This document shows, piece by piece, positions 44,001-51,994 of a stretch of DNA of 64,000 nucleotides. The notes beneath the pieces are model-generated. The model ran no database searches. It was not told the DNA's origin and saw only the letters and a list, made by a program, of their open reading frames with translations. A program made the translations under genes and the position numbers. The stretch comes from Hyphomicrobiales bacterium (GTDB lineage Bacteria > Pseudomonadota > Alphaproteobacteria > Rhizobiales > Rhizobiaceae), in the NCBI GenBank assembly GCA_900465685.1, contig UEGR01000014.1, positions 83,926 to 147,925 of the forward strand, read 5' to 3'. Numbering within the stretch: position 1 is the first letter of the stretch; the number at the start of each line of letters is the position of its first letter.

Positions 44001-44143
44001 GTCTTGACGGTAAACTCCGGGTCTTCTTCGCGACCGAGATCGAGATAGGATACGAAGCCCGCGACCAGAAATACGAGCATGAAATACCAGACCAGCGATC
44101 TGTGGTTCAAAGCCCAGTCGGACAGATTGAATCCCTTTTTCAC
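41072..44143 (-). CDS. RND-family efflux pump inner-membrane protein (TriC-like)
   Basis: The 1023-residue protein has the full AcrB-type layout: TM1 near 15-35, a porter domain, TM2-7 (~335-540) with the proton-relay Asp pair in LLVDDAMIAVEMM (~400), a second porter domain and TM8-12. The N terminus NLSDWALNHRSLVWYFML and the EEDPEF stretch are of the TriC/heavy-metal-unlike HAE1 branch. Its start overlaps the second adaptor gene by four bases. No outer-membrane channel gene is adjacent, so a TolC-like protein encoded elsewhere must be used. Confidence 0.93.
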   Translation of the reverse strand: MKKGFNLSDWALNHRSLVWYFMLVFLVAGFVSYLDLGREEDPEFTVKTMVVQANWPGASVEETLNQVTDRIEKKLEELDTLDYTRSVTTAGQSVVFVFLKDTVRKRQVTDAWNEVRHMLDDIKPDLPSGVYGPYYNDKFGDVFGNIFAFTADGLSMRQLRDYAEDVRAKILTLPNAGKVELIGAQDEAIYLEFSTRQVAALGLDQQAVLQALQDQNAITPSGVVQAGPERISVRVSGQFNSEADLRAVNLRVNDRFFRLSDVATITRGYVDPPTSIFRVNGADSIGLGIGMKPNGNLLEFGAALDKMMQQVTAELPVGVKVFKVADQPHVVKEAVSGFTSALFEAVVIVLAVSFVSLGLRAGLVVSLSIPLVLAITFLSMSLLDISLQRVSLGALIIALGLLVDDAMIAVEMMVARLEFGDPINKAATYVYSHTAFPMLTGTLVTIAGFIPIGLNSSQAGEYTFTLFVVIAVSLVVSWIVAVLFAPLLGVTFLPKKMKPHAEKRSRFFEAFSRALLLAMRYRWVTIVTTILLFAVSVFGMRFIEQQFFPQSDRPELVLDWTLPQNSSIAETRAQMERFEQTMLKDNPDIEHWSTYVGQSAIRFILSFDVQPNNPYFGQMVVVAKDVEARDRLKAKFDEVFRKDYVGTDVYVKFLELGPPVGRPVQYRISGPDIQKLRGIAQDFAGILSADQRLGVVNYNWNEPGRVIRVDVMQDKARKLGISSKDIATTLNGVVGGITVTQVRDSIYLIDVIVRAQKHERDSIDTLQSLQIATGNGTSVPLASIANFRYELEQPVIYRRSRIPTITVAAGIIDKTMPDTIVKDLGPAIKAFADKLPAGYYIQTAGTVEESGKSQGPIAAVVPLMLFVMATVLMLQLQSFQRLFLVVAVAPLGLIGVVAALLPSGKPLGFVAILGVLALIGILIRNSVILIVQIEEHITEGMKPWDAVMIASQHRMRPIALTAAAASLALIPIAREVFWGPMAYAMMGGIIAGTAITLLFLPALYVAWFRIKEPDAEETAAPQH

Positions 44144-45249
44144 AGGCCAGTTCCTTTCTGGTCCAGACGGACTTTCTGTCCTTCTTTCAACTCATGTACG
44201 CCGGCTATCGCCACATAGCTTCCGACATCGACGCCACCGGCGACGAAATTGCTGCCCTGCCGTTCGATGACCTGAACATCGTGCAGCGAAACGGTCTGCT
44301 TGTCGGGATCGATGATCCAGATGCTTGTCTTGCCACTATCCTCGCGCAAAGCCTGGATCGGCAGCCGCACCAGATTTTTTTCCGGCGTTGCCAGAGCCGC
44401 CCGAATGGTCGCGCCAAGGCGGAAACCGTCGGGCGGATTTTCGATCGCAATTCTCACCCGGCGGCTGCGCGTCTGCGCATCGGCCTGCGGGGCCACTTCT
44501 CGCACGGTGCCTGCACCGGTCACTGACGGGTCGGCCTGAAGCTGCACATTGAAAGCAGCGCCGGGCGCAAAATACTGGGTCATACTGTCGGGAATATCGA
44601 CCACGGCTTCGCGAATGTCCGGGCGCGCCACCGTCATCACGGCCTGACCCGCGGACACGACCTGTCCAACCTCGGCATTGGTTGCCGAAATCACCCCGTC
44701 ATAGTCGGGGCGCAACACGGCATAGCTGCGCTGGTCCTGCGCCTTTTTCAGCCCGGCGCGGGCCTTTTCCAGATTGGCGTTGGCACTGTCGCGCGCCTGT
44801 CTGGCAGCATCGTAATCGGCCTGGGAAACATTGTTGCCTTGCAGCAAAATACGCTGCCGTTCTTCACTGGCCGAGGCATTGGCAAATTGCGCCTCGGCGC
44901 TTGCAAGATCGGCCTTTGCCGACTGGATCGCCAGATCGAGCGTCGACGGATCGAGCGTTGCGACGGTTTCACCCTTCTGCACCAGATCGCCCACCTGTAC
45001 CGGGCGGGTGATAATGCGCCCGAGCACGCGGAAGGCGAGGTCGGTCGAATAACGCGGCTCGATCGTACCGGCAAAACCGGCCTGCGTGGCGGGCCTTGGT
45101 TCGACAACCATGTAGAGAACCGGGCGGACGGGTTCAGCCTTGGCGTCGCCTTCATCGCTCTTGCCGCAGGCAGCAAGCGCAATGGTGGCCATCAGGACGG
45201 CGGCGCGCATGAAGGGCAGGGTAACGGGCTTTCGGATATCTCGCGTCAT
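44140..45249 (-). CDS. RND efflux periplasmic adaptor, lipoprotein (second adaptor)
   Basis: The 369-residue membrane fusion protein has a signal peptide with a lipobox LAAC (Cys ~28), a lipoyl half-motif, an alpha-hairpin (~95-165; SAKADLASAEAQFANASASEE), the second lipoyl half and a beta barrel (~200-290). It overlaps both neighbours by four bases. Having two adaptors for one pump recalls TriAB-TriC of Pseudomonas aeruginosa. Confidence 0.9.
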   Translation of the reverse strand: MTRDIRKPVTLPFMRAAVLMATIALAACGKSDEGDAKAEPVRPVLYMVVEPRPATQAGFAGTIEPRYSTDLAFRVLGRIITRPVQVGDLVQKGETVATLDPSTLDLAIQSAKADLASAEAQFANASASEERQRILLQGNNVSQADYDAARQARDSANANLEKARAGLKKAQDQRSYAVLRPDYDGVISATNAEVGQVVSAGQAVMTVARPDIREAVVDIPDSMTQYFAPGAAFNVQLQADPSVTGAGTVREVAPQADAQTRSRRVRIAIENPPDGFRLGATIRAALATPEKNLVRLPIQALREDSGKTSIWIIDPDKQTVSLHDVQVIERQGSNFVAGGVDVGSYVAIAGVHELKEGQKVRLDQKGTGL

Positions 45250-46379
45250 TGCGCAACCGCCCCTTCCTGCGTCTGCATGATTTCGGTCGGCTCACCCGAA
45301 CGCAGCATCTGTGCGCCCTTCGTGACGATCAGTTCGCCGTCGTTCAGGCCGCTATCCACGATCACCCGTTCCTTTTCATAGGAAAGCACGGTGATCGGCA
45401 CCAATGTTGCGACATTCGTATCTCCAGCCACCCGCCACACGGCGGCGTGCCCGGCGTCGGAGGTCATGGCGCTCCATGGCAGGACGATGACCTGACGGTT
45501 CTCCATATGCACTGTTCCGGTTACAGTCGCGCCCAGCGCCATCTGGGGCGGGGTGTGCGCGATGCCGACCTTGACCCTGACTGTGCCCGTCTGTGCGTCG
45601 ACGACGGGAGAAATTTCGCGGATTTGACCTTCGGCAACCACTGAAGCGTCCGACAGAAGCGCGATTGTTACGCCCATGCCGTCCTTGGCATGGTTCACCA
45701 GCGTTTCCTGCACGTCGAAGACGGCATCGCGGGGGCCATCTTCAGCAATGGAAAATGCCGTCTGGGCGGCCTGTATCACCTGACCCGCCTCGATGTTGCG
45801 CGCTGTCACGACACCGGAAACCGGGGCGCGCAGTTCGGTATAGGACAGCTGATCGCGCGCGTCGCTCAGCTGGCTTTCGGCGCTCGCCAGCGTGCTTTGC
45901 GCGGTTTGCAGGGTCTGGTTTGCCTGATCATAGGTGCTGCGGGTCGTGAAACCCTGAGCCAGCAGCGCCTTCTGGCGTTTGAAATTCGCATCCGCCTGAA
46001 CGAGCTGTGCTTGCGCTGCATCCTTCGATGCCTGGGCGACACGCAGATTTGCCTGCTGTTCGGCATCGTCGATGCGGGCGATCAGCTCGCCCTTTTCGAC
46101 ATGCTGGCCGATCTCTGTCTTGCGCTCCACAACCTGCCCGCCAAGCCGGAACGATGTGTTGACCAGCGAACGGGCTTCGATCGCACCGGACAGCGTCAAT
46201 TTAGGTTGATAATCGCTTGCCGCGACTTTCATCACCGCAACCGCAACCACATTGCGGGAATCGGCATGGGCTGGAACGACAAATGTCATTGCCGACATGC
46301 AGAATGCAAAAGCAGCCGTGGTTCCGAATATGACGCTTCGTCCGGAGCGGAGGAAACGGAAGGAAGGTTTTGCAATCAT
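45246..46379 (-). CDS. RND efflux periplasmic adaptor (first adaptor)
   Basis: From ATG 46379 (MIAKPSFRFLRSG) the protein has 377 residues. The hydrophobic signal segment (VIFGTTAAFAFCMSAMTFVVPAHA) lacks a lipobox, unlike the second adaptor. A lipoyl domain, a coiled hairpin (~85-160; DAEQQANLRVAQASKDAAQA) and a beta-barrel domain follow. A TTG at 46418 would extend it by 13 residues without a better ribosome site. It is the first gene of the pump operon; no regulator gene is adjacent. Confidence 0.9.
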   Translation of the reverse strand: MIAKPSFRFLRSGRSVIFGTTAAFAFCMSAMTFVVPAHADSRNVVAVAVMKVAASDYQPKLTLSGAIEARSLVNTSFRLGGQVVERKTEIGQHVEKGELIARIDDAEQQANLRVAQASKDAAQAQLVQADANFKRQKALLAQGFTTRSTYDQANQTLQTAQSTLASAESQLSDARDQLSYTELRAPVSGVVTARNIEAGQVIQAAQTAFSIAEDGPRDAVFDVQETLVNHAKDGMGVTIALLSDASVVAEGQIREISPVVDAQTGTVRVKVGIAHTPPQMALGATVTGTVHMENRQVIVLPWSAMTSDAGHAAVWRVAGDTNVATLVPITVLSYEKERVIVDSGLNDGELIVTKGAQMLRSGEPTEIMQTQEGAVAQ

Positions 46380-46486
46380 TGAACGATCCCGGTGGTTCGC
46401 ATGTCCGGGAGAATGCAATCAAACGGGTTTCAACGAAAGCTTATTTTTTTACGTTTGCGTCAAATTAATTCGGTAGCGGGCTTCGC

Positions 46487-47308
46487 TCAGGCGCCGCTAC
46501 AGGCACGGGGGCGTTCTCCATTGGCGAGCCGTTGTTCGATTGCCTCTATGACCGGAAGGAGATCGGCAACCGTATCGATGATGTAGTCGGGCTGGTGCCG
46601 GGAAAGAACGGCAGATGCCTTTTCGCGAAGCGCGTTTTTTTCGGCTTCGCTCATTTTGGCCAGTTCGTCCGGCGTGACGCCCGCTTCGTTGCCGCTCAGC
46701 GACACGCCCACTGTCCAGCATCCGGCTTCCCGTCCTTCGTCTATCCCGACGCCGGTATCGTCAACCTTGACGACAGCATGCGCTGGCCAGACATCGAGAT
46801 CGAGAAAGCACTGGTACATGTTCATCGGGGTTGGGCGGCCGTGCGGCAAATCTCCGGCGCAGACCAGATTGTCGGTTTCATACCCTTGCGCCTTGGCAAG
46901 CGGCAGGACGCGCTCCATGATCGAGCGGGTGTAGCCGGTCGTGGAGCCGATCTTGAGGCCGCGTTCGCGCAATGCGCGGGCCGTTTCTACGGCACCCGGC
47001 ACCAGATCAGCATATTGATCGACGACCTTTTCGTTAAGCGGAACGAACACATCGTAGACGGCCTGAATGTCGGCCTGTGTCGGTGCGTGGCCGTGGTGTG
47101 CTTCCCATGCGGCATGAATGCGCGGCTGCGCCAGCATGGCTTCGATGTGATCCCATTTCGGACGGCCCATGGGTTCGCGCGCCTCGGCAATCGAAACCTC
47201 AATGCCGAATTGCGCGAATGCTTCCACAAACACACCCATTGGCGCGAAGGAACCGAAGTCGATGACCGTGCCCGCCCAATCGAACACGACTGCTTTGAGA
47301 TGTCCCAT
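46487..47308 (-). CDS. phnX: Phosphonoacetaldehyde hydrolase (phosphonatase)
   Basis: From ATG 47308 (MGHLKAVVFDWAGTVIDFG) the protein has 273 residues. The HAD nucleophile motif is FDWAGT (~9-14), and the PhnX-type cap region contains AREPMGRPKWDHIEAM, with the Lys that forms the Schiff base in the MGRPKWDHI stretch. SIGSTTGYTRSIM and VKVDDTGVGIDEG are HAD motifs II and IV. It cleaves the C-P bond of phosphonoacetaldehyde to acetaldehyde and phosphate. It follows an FAD oxidoreductase gene by 13 bp. No 2-aminoethylphosphonate transaminase (PhnW) is in the window. Confidence 0.92.
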   Translation of the reverse strand: MGHLKAVVFDWAGTVIDFGSFAPMGVFVEAFAQFGIEVSIAEAREPMGRPKWDHIEAMLAQPRIHAAWEAHHGHAPTQADIQAVYDVFVPLNEKVVDQYADLVPGAVETARALRERGLKIGSTTGYTRSIMERVLPLAKAQGYETDNLVCAGDLPHGRPTPMNMYQCFLDLDVWPAHAVVKVDDTGVGIDEGREAGCWTVGVSLSGNEAGVTPDELAKMSEAEKNALREKASAVLSRHQPDYIIDTVADLLPVIEAIEQRLANGERPRACSGA

Positions 47309-47321
47309 GACTGCTCCGTTT

Positions 47322-48446
47322 CTATGCGTAGAGTGAATTGACGACCTGCTCACCGAGCGCAAAGCCTGTCGAAGCGCCGGTTCCGCCTGTGACCATGACG
47401 AGGCGGATATTGTCGGCGGGTTCGTCAACCATGACCACGCGGTCGCTGGCCGAAGCATAGGTTCCGCACCAGCGCCCGATGACCTCGCGACCCGGCAGAT
47501 CGAATATCTGGTCGAAGGCTTCCATGATCAGCGTATCGAAGCGTTCCTGTGCGAAAGGTTCGGGGGCATTGCCATAGACATGGCTGTCGCCCACCACCAG
47601 CGAACCGTCGGCGGATTGCACGGCGATCAGATGAATGCCACCGCGGCGCATTTCGCCAAGTTCGGCATCAAGACGGTCACAGAGCGCTTTGGCTTCCGGC
47701 AGATCGGCAAAGCCATCATAGCGGCCAAAGCTCAAGTCAGACATGACGGCCGCGCCGAAACGCGCTGCTTGGGCTGGCATGACGCGCAGCATCTGCAACG
47801 TGCAGATGCGCAGATCATAGGCGGCGATGCGTTCTGGAAACAAAGTTGAAAAATCGTCGCCGGGGCACACAACTGTGGCTTCCGCTTCGATGACGCCCCG
47901 ACTGGTGGCAATTTTGTTGCCATCAATGACATTGACGGCGGTGTTCCAGTGGAAGGTGACGCCGTGGCGGCGTTCCAGCCACGCGGCAATTTTCGGGATG
48001 GCGTCGCGCGATTCGACGCGCAGTTCATGCGGGCTGAAGAGCGCGCTGCGCATCCCATCGGCGCGGATTGACGGCACATGTTCCAGTGCTTCGCCGGGTG
48101 TCAGCCTGCGGCAGTCTTCACCCATCGGCGTTTTCAGAAAAGCATCCAGCACGGTTTCCGCTTCTTCGCGGTAAGCAGGCATGACCAATCCGCGATGGAT
48201 GATCTCAATACCCGCATCGTCGGCGATTTCGGCCCAGATATCGCGGGCGCGCCGCGCACGTGCCCAGTGATCGCCAGCCTTCTGGCCGGATATGGTGACG
48301 AAGCCAAAATTGCGGATCGATGCGCCGACAGCCTTGGCATTGCGCTCGACAACAACGACCTTCTTGCCTTTTCGGGCTGCGGCAAGCGCGGTGGAAAGGC
48401 CGACAATGCCCGCGCCGACAACCAAAAGATCGTATGTATTCTTCAT
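47322..48446 (-). CDS. FAD-dependent oxidoreductase linked to aminophosphonate degradation
   Basis: From ATG 48446 (MKNTYDLLVVGAG) the protein has 374 residues with the DAO fold: N-terminal Rossmann motif VVGAGIVGLSTALAAARKGK, then GASIRNFGFVTISGQ (~43-57), and C-terminal FAD contact VMVTGGTGASTGFALGEQVV. This is the TIGR03364-type family that occurs beside phosphonatases. It is thought to oxidise 2-aminoethylphosphonate or N-methyl/hydroxy relatives, giving phosphonoacetaldehyde. With phnX directly downstream, the pair forms a short aminophosphonate route. GAGGA is 10 bases upstream of the ATG; an ATG at 48473 is an alternative. Confidence 0.85.
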   Translation of the reverse strand: MKNTYDLLVVGAGIVGLSTALAAARKGKKVVVVERNAKAVGASIRNFGFVTISGQKAGDHWARARRARDIWAEIADDAGIEIIHRGLVMPAYREEAETVLDAFLKTPMGEDCRRLTPGEALEHVPSIRADGMRSALFSPHELRVESRDAIPKIAAWLERRHGVTFHWNTAVNVIDGNKIATSRGVIEAEATVVCPGDDFSTLFPERIAAYDLRICTLQMLRVMPAQAARFGAAVMSDLSFGRYDGFADLPEAKALCDRLDAELGEMRRGGIHLIAVQSADGSLVVGDSHVYGNAPEPFAQERFDTLIMEAFDQIFDLPGREVIGRWCGTYASASDRVVMVDEPADNIRLVMVTGGTGASTGFALGEQVVNSLYA

Positions 48447-48670
48447 CTGGGTTCTGTCCTCACCGAAACACATATCCTGCCATGGCTGATAGATATTTCA
48501 GTTTGATGACGGTCGACATGTGATGAGGCGGACGACAGAAAGTCTTGGGGGAAAGTAAGAAGGGGTGTGACCGACGAAATTACGTCACGAAACCGTCATG
48601 AGGGGCTTCTAGTATTCTGTGCAATCGCGCGGAGCCGCTGCGGTTTCGGGGATAATCTTCAGCTTATGGT

Positions 48671-49585
48671 GTGAACATGTTCGAGAACAGCCATCTGGAC
48701 CGTATCAAGGCGGAAATCGCCGACAGTTTCGATGAAGAGCTGGAAATGCAGATCGAGGAAGAGCGTCTGGACGCGATGGTCGCCGAGGGCATGTCCGGCC
48801 CTGCCGAGCAGACGCTGGAACGCCGCCTGTATTTCCGCGAGTTGTTTCGCCTCCAGCATGAGCTGGTCAAGCTTCAGGACTGGGTGCAGCACAAGAAGCT
48901 CAAGGTCGTGGTGCTGTTCGAAGGCCGTGATTCTGCTGGCAAGGGCGGCGCGATCAAGCGCGTGACCCAGCGCCTCAACCCGCGTGTCTGCCGCGTTGTC
49001 GCGCTGCCTGCACCGACCGAACGCGAGCGCAATCAGTGGTATTTCCAGCGTTATGTGCCGCATCTGCCGACCGCTGGCGAAATGGTTCTGTTCGACCGCT
49101 CCTGGTATAATCGCGCCGGTGTCGAGCGGGTCATGGGCTTCTGCACCAAGGACGAACTGGAAGAGTTTTTCCGCTCCGTTCCCGAGTTCGAACGCATGCT
49201 CGTGCGCTCCGGGATCATTCTCATCAAATACTGGTTCTCGATCACCGATGAGGAGCAGGAATTCCGCTTCAACATGCGTATCCACGATCCGCTGAAGCAG
49301 TGGAAGCTTTCTCCGATGGACCTTGAAAGCCGCGTGCATTGGGAAGACTACACCAAGGCCAAGGAAGAGATGCTGCATCGCACGCATATTGAGGAAGCGC
49401 CATGGTGGGTTGTCGAGGCCGTCGATAAGAAGAAGGCGCGCCTCAATTGCATTGCGCATCTTCTGACGCAGATACCTTATGAGGATGTGCCGAAGTCTGC
49501 CATTCATTTGCCGGAACGTGTGCGTCATGACGATTATGTGCGTCACCAGACCCCGTCCGAAATGTATGTGCCGGAAGTCTATTGA
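48671..49585 (+). CDS. ppk2: Polyphosphate kinase 2 (PPK2 family)
   Basis: The 304-residue protein has Walker A EGRDSAGKGG (84-93), the lid/Walker B stretch MVLFDRSWYNRAGVERVMGF (~137-156) and FSITDEEQEFRF. These identify a single-domain PPK2, which uses polyphosphate to phosphorylate nucleoside diphosphates (or monophosphates), or the reverse. The start is GTG 48671 or ATG 48677, two codons in. The N-terminal ~45 residues are charged and helical. It precedes a CorA/ZntB-type transporter; both may share a promoter. Confidence 0.92.
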   Translation: MNMFENSHLDRIKAEIADSFDEELEMQIEEERLDAMVAEGMSGPAEQTLERRLYFRELFRLQHELVKLQDWVQHKKLKVVVLFEGRDSAGKGGAIKRVTQRLNPRVCRVVALPAPTERERNQWYFQRYVPHLPTAGEMVLFDRSWYNRAGVERVMGFCTKDELEEFFRSVPEFERMLVRSGIILIKYWFSITDEEQEFRFNMRIHDPLKQWKLSPMDLESRVHWEDYTKAKEEMLHRTHIEEAPWWVVEAVDKKKARLNCIAHLLTQIPYEDVPKSAIHLPERVRHDDYVRHQTPSEMYVPEVY

Positions 49586-49654
49586 ACATTACGTGCGAGG
49601 CCGCTTTGCGCCGAGCATCGGTATACGACATTGAACATCATTCGCGGTTCCAAC

Positions 49655-50638
49655 ATGGAACATAGTCCCGGTCTGGTGGGTGCTTATCACAAGCGCCCCG
49701 ACCAGCCGGTGGTTGAACTGAAAGCCAATGAGGTGGCCGCCGCTCTGGCCGCGCATGATGGCTGGGTCTGGCTGCATGTCGATCTGGTCGATCAGCGCGC
49801 ACAGGGTTGGCTTTCGGAACGATGCGGCTTGCCAGCGTCGGCGCGGGCAATATTGGAGGGGCATGACGACAGTCTGGTGCTCAGCCATGAGGCCGGGACG
49901 ATCCACGGTGTCATCGCCGATATGCATCAGGACATGGAGCGCATGTCCACGACTATCGGTCGCCTGCATTTTGCGGTGACGAGCGGGCTCCTTGTCACCG
50001 GCAGGCGGCATCCGCTGGAAGCCATCGACCGGGTCCGCCATTCATTCGCAAGCGGGTTCTGCCCGGCAACGGCCTATGAACTGTTCGAGGCCGTGGTGAC
50101 AGGTTTCTGTAAGAATACGGCGAAAAGGCTCAACGAAGCGAGCAAAATGCTCGATTCCGTGGAAGACAGGCTGGTGACAGAGCGGTTGAACGACGAGCGC
50201 CGGGACCTCAAGGAAGTGCGCCGTCTGGCCGTTTCACTGCACCGCCCGGTGGCCGGTATGGTGGCTTTGTTCGAAGAAGAAGACCGTCTGGACTGGACCT
50301 TACCCGATATGGGCCATGCGGTTTTGAAGCGGCTTTCCATGCGGCTTGAGCGGCTCGACCGTGAAATCGTCATGGTCAATGATCGTGCGCGGCTGCTTCA
50401 GGAAGAGATCGCGGCGGAACTGGCGGATGATTCAAACCGCAGCCTTAAAGTAATGGCGGTGATGAGCGCCTTGCTGCTGCCGGGCACGCTGATTGCCGGG
50501 ATTTTCGGGATGAACACCGCCGGACTGCCCTTCACCGGCGATGGGTCCGGTTTTGGCTGGGCGATGCTGCTGGGGGTAGGCGCGACAGCGCTGTTCTATT
50601 GGCTTCTCCGCAAGGCCGGTATCAGCCTGCGGTTTTGA
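49655..50638 (+). CDS. CorA/ZntB-family divalent cation transporter
   Basis: From ATG 49655 (MEHSPGLVGAYH) the protein has 327 residues. It has a large cytoplasmic alpha/beta domain, a long helix (~170-260) and two C-terminal helices, with the family signature GMN after TM1 (LIAGIFGMNTAGLPF, ~285). The loop residues after GMN (TAGLPF, acidic-poor) recall ZntB more than CorA, so zinc is as likely as magnesium. A TTG at 49631 could extend it by eight residues. It is separated from PPK2 by 69 bp. Confidence 0.9.
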   Translation: MEHSPGLVGAYHKRPDQPVVELKANEVAAALAAHDGWVWLHVDLVDQRAQGWLSERCGLPASARAILEGHDDSLVLSHEAGTIHGVIADMHQDMERMSTTIGRLHFAVTSGLLVTGRRHPLEAIDRVRHSFASGFCPATAYELFEAVVTGFCKNTAKRLNEASKMLDSVEDRLVTERLNDERRDLKEVRRLAVSLHRPVAGMVALFEEEDRLDWTLPDMGHAVLKRLSMRLERLDREIVMVNDRARLLQEEIAAELADDSNRSLKVMAVMSALLLPGTLIAGIFGMNTAGLPFTGDGSGFGWAMLLGVGATALFYWLLRKAGISLRF

Positions 50639-50708
50639 CTAGCATCGGTGGGGGCGTGTCCCAAACAGGAGGCACCGTTTCACACGACACCTCCCATTGG
50701 GAGTATAG

Positions 50709-50861
50709 TTATTTCTGGGTGGGTGCCGTAGTTTCTGCGCTCGCCGTTGTTTGCGGCTTTTCCATTTTGGTAGAAGATTGCGCACTATGGTAAGTGCAGT
50801 CTGCCATCGCAGCCGTAACCGACAGAGCGAGGACAGCGGTCGTCACAAATACGACTTTCAT
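50709..50861 (-). CDS. Small secreted peptide of 50 residues
   Basis: An ATG at 50861 with GGAGAC six bases upstream opens a frame of 50 codons. It encodes a clear signal peptide (MKVVFVTTAVLALSVTAAMA) followed by DCTYHSAQSSTKMEKPQTTA and a Thr/Ala/Pro-rich end. The mature peptide is about 30 residues, polar, with one Cys. Signal-peptide quality and the ribosome site support a real gene. It lies downstream of the DUF930 gene's stop on the same strand, 87 bp apart. Function unknown; small periplasmic peptides of this sort are common in Rhizobiales. Confidence 0.65.
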   Translation of the reverse strand: MKVVFVTTAVLALSVTAAMADCTYHSAQSSTKMEKPQTTASAETTAPTQK

Positions 50862-50948
50862 GCCTGTCTCCATTCAATGTTAGTTTCGTGGGGCATTACA
50901 TCGAGGACTGTAGCAAATGCTGCAAGCCTTGTCTCATCACTTCATATT

Positions 50949-51848
50949 CTAGTCTCTTGGCAGTTGCCGTGCGCCCCATTCGCTTTCGGGAATGGCGTGA
51001 CCAATGGCATAGCTGAAGGACTGGATCGACATCGCCTCGGCATCGATCTGACACTTGAAGTCCACGCCATACCACTGGGCGCGGCTGCGAAACGCACCGT
51101 TGCTGACCGTCAGGCCGGTGTTGGAAACGGAACCTCCGGCGCGCGCCAGCATGTCGGGGAAAGCGCCCGGTTGCTGACGGCGGATCTGTTCAAGCGCTTC
51201 GATACTGCAAATCTGGATGACGCGATCCGTTGGCGAGAGTTTGCCGAGCGCTTGTTTTACACGCGGATCGGACAGGGCATCCTTCGAATAAAGCCTGCGC
51301 GCCTGTTTGAAATTTTCAGCCTTTTGCTCCGAAACGGCCTTGGCGGCTGGCCTTTCCTGTTCTGGCTTTGGTTGCGGAACGGGTGGGTTTTCGACAGCAG
51401 GGGCCGCGGCTCCGTTGGTGTCATCGACATTTGAAGATAGAGCGCTCAGCTCAGCCGCTTCCTGTTTGTCTTCCTGCAGCTGCTCGTTCTTGGCCTCGGC
51501 AGTTGCAGGCGGAACTTCGTCGGGTTTTTCGCTAGCTTCCGGGGCAGCTGGCGGGACATCCGGTTGCTCCGGCGTCTCATCCTTGGGGTCGTTGGAAGCG
51601 GACTCAAAGGCAAGCTTCTGGGCTTGCGCCTGCGGTGGCGGAGGGGCGGGCTCGTCCTGATCCAGCTTGGGCTTTTCTTCGGCGGGCGGTGGTGGCGGAA
51701 CAAGCTCTACATTGACGCTCTGTTCCTGCGCCGTCGGCAGTTCTGGCAAGCGGACGAGCAGGACAAAGGCCAGCAGCAGATGCAGGACGATCGAGCTTGG
51801 AATACCCCAGCCGATTTCTGCAGATATTTTTCTGGCCAATTGCTGCAT
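50949..51848 (-). CDS. TonB-like, proline-rich membrane-anchored DUF930 protein
   Basis: The 299-residue protein has one N-terminal membrane helix (IPSSIVLHLLLAFVLLVRLP, ~16-35) and a long periplasmic Pro/Glu/Ala-rich spacer (~45-185; VELVPPPPPAEEKPKLDQ). A folded C-terminal domain of the DUF930 type follows (~190-299; YSKDALSDPRVKQALGKLS, CSIEALEQIRRQQPG). The layout is that of TonB/TolA-like envelope-spanning proteins, but no ExbBD genes are nearby. DUF930 proteins are known mainly from Rhizobiales and have no assigned role. Confidence 0.8.
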   Translation of the reverse strand: MQQLARKISAEIGWGIPSSIVLHLLLAFVLLVRLPELPTAQEQSVNVELVPPPPPAEEKPKLDQDEPAPPPPQAQAQKLAFESASNDPKDETPEQPDVPPAAPEASEKPDEVPPATAEAKNEQLQEDKQEAAELSALSSNVDDTNGAAAPAVENPPVPQPKPEQERPAAKAVSEQKAENFKQARRLYSKDALSDPRVKQALGKLSPTDRVIQICSIEALEQIRRQQPGAFPDMLARAGGSVSNTGLTVSNGAFRSRAQWYGVDFKCQIDAEAMSIQSFSYAIGHAIPESEWGARQLPRD

Positions 51849-51928
51849 TGTTCAGACGATCAAGGATATCCAACTACACGCGCACGGTTACTTGCCGTTG
51901 GTGATATCACATTGCAGCGTCAACAACA

Positions 51929-51988
51929 GGCCCAACAGCACGTGTTGGGCCGAACTATCTTCTGAGCCGGGATGCCAGGCATCCCGGC
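51929..51988 (-). terminator. Double hairpin after the ornithine cyclodeaminase operon
   Basis: Two perfect stems stand in tandem. GCCGGGATGCC/GGCATCCCGGC (51966-51976 with 51978-51988) lies 6 bp after the stop, and GGCCCAACA/TGTTGGGCC (51929-51937 with 51943-51951) follows. No T run follows either on the minus strand. Confidence 0.55.
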
Positions 51989-51994
51989 AAAGTC

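Noticed and set aside
42845..44218. 457-codon plus-strand open frame
   Set aside because: Antisense to the RND pump gene; His/Asp/Arg-rich shadow composition, no motifs.
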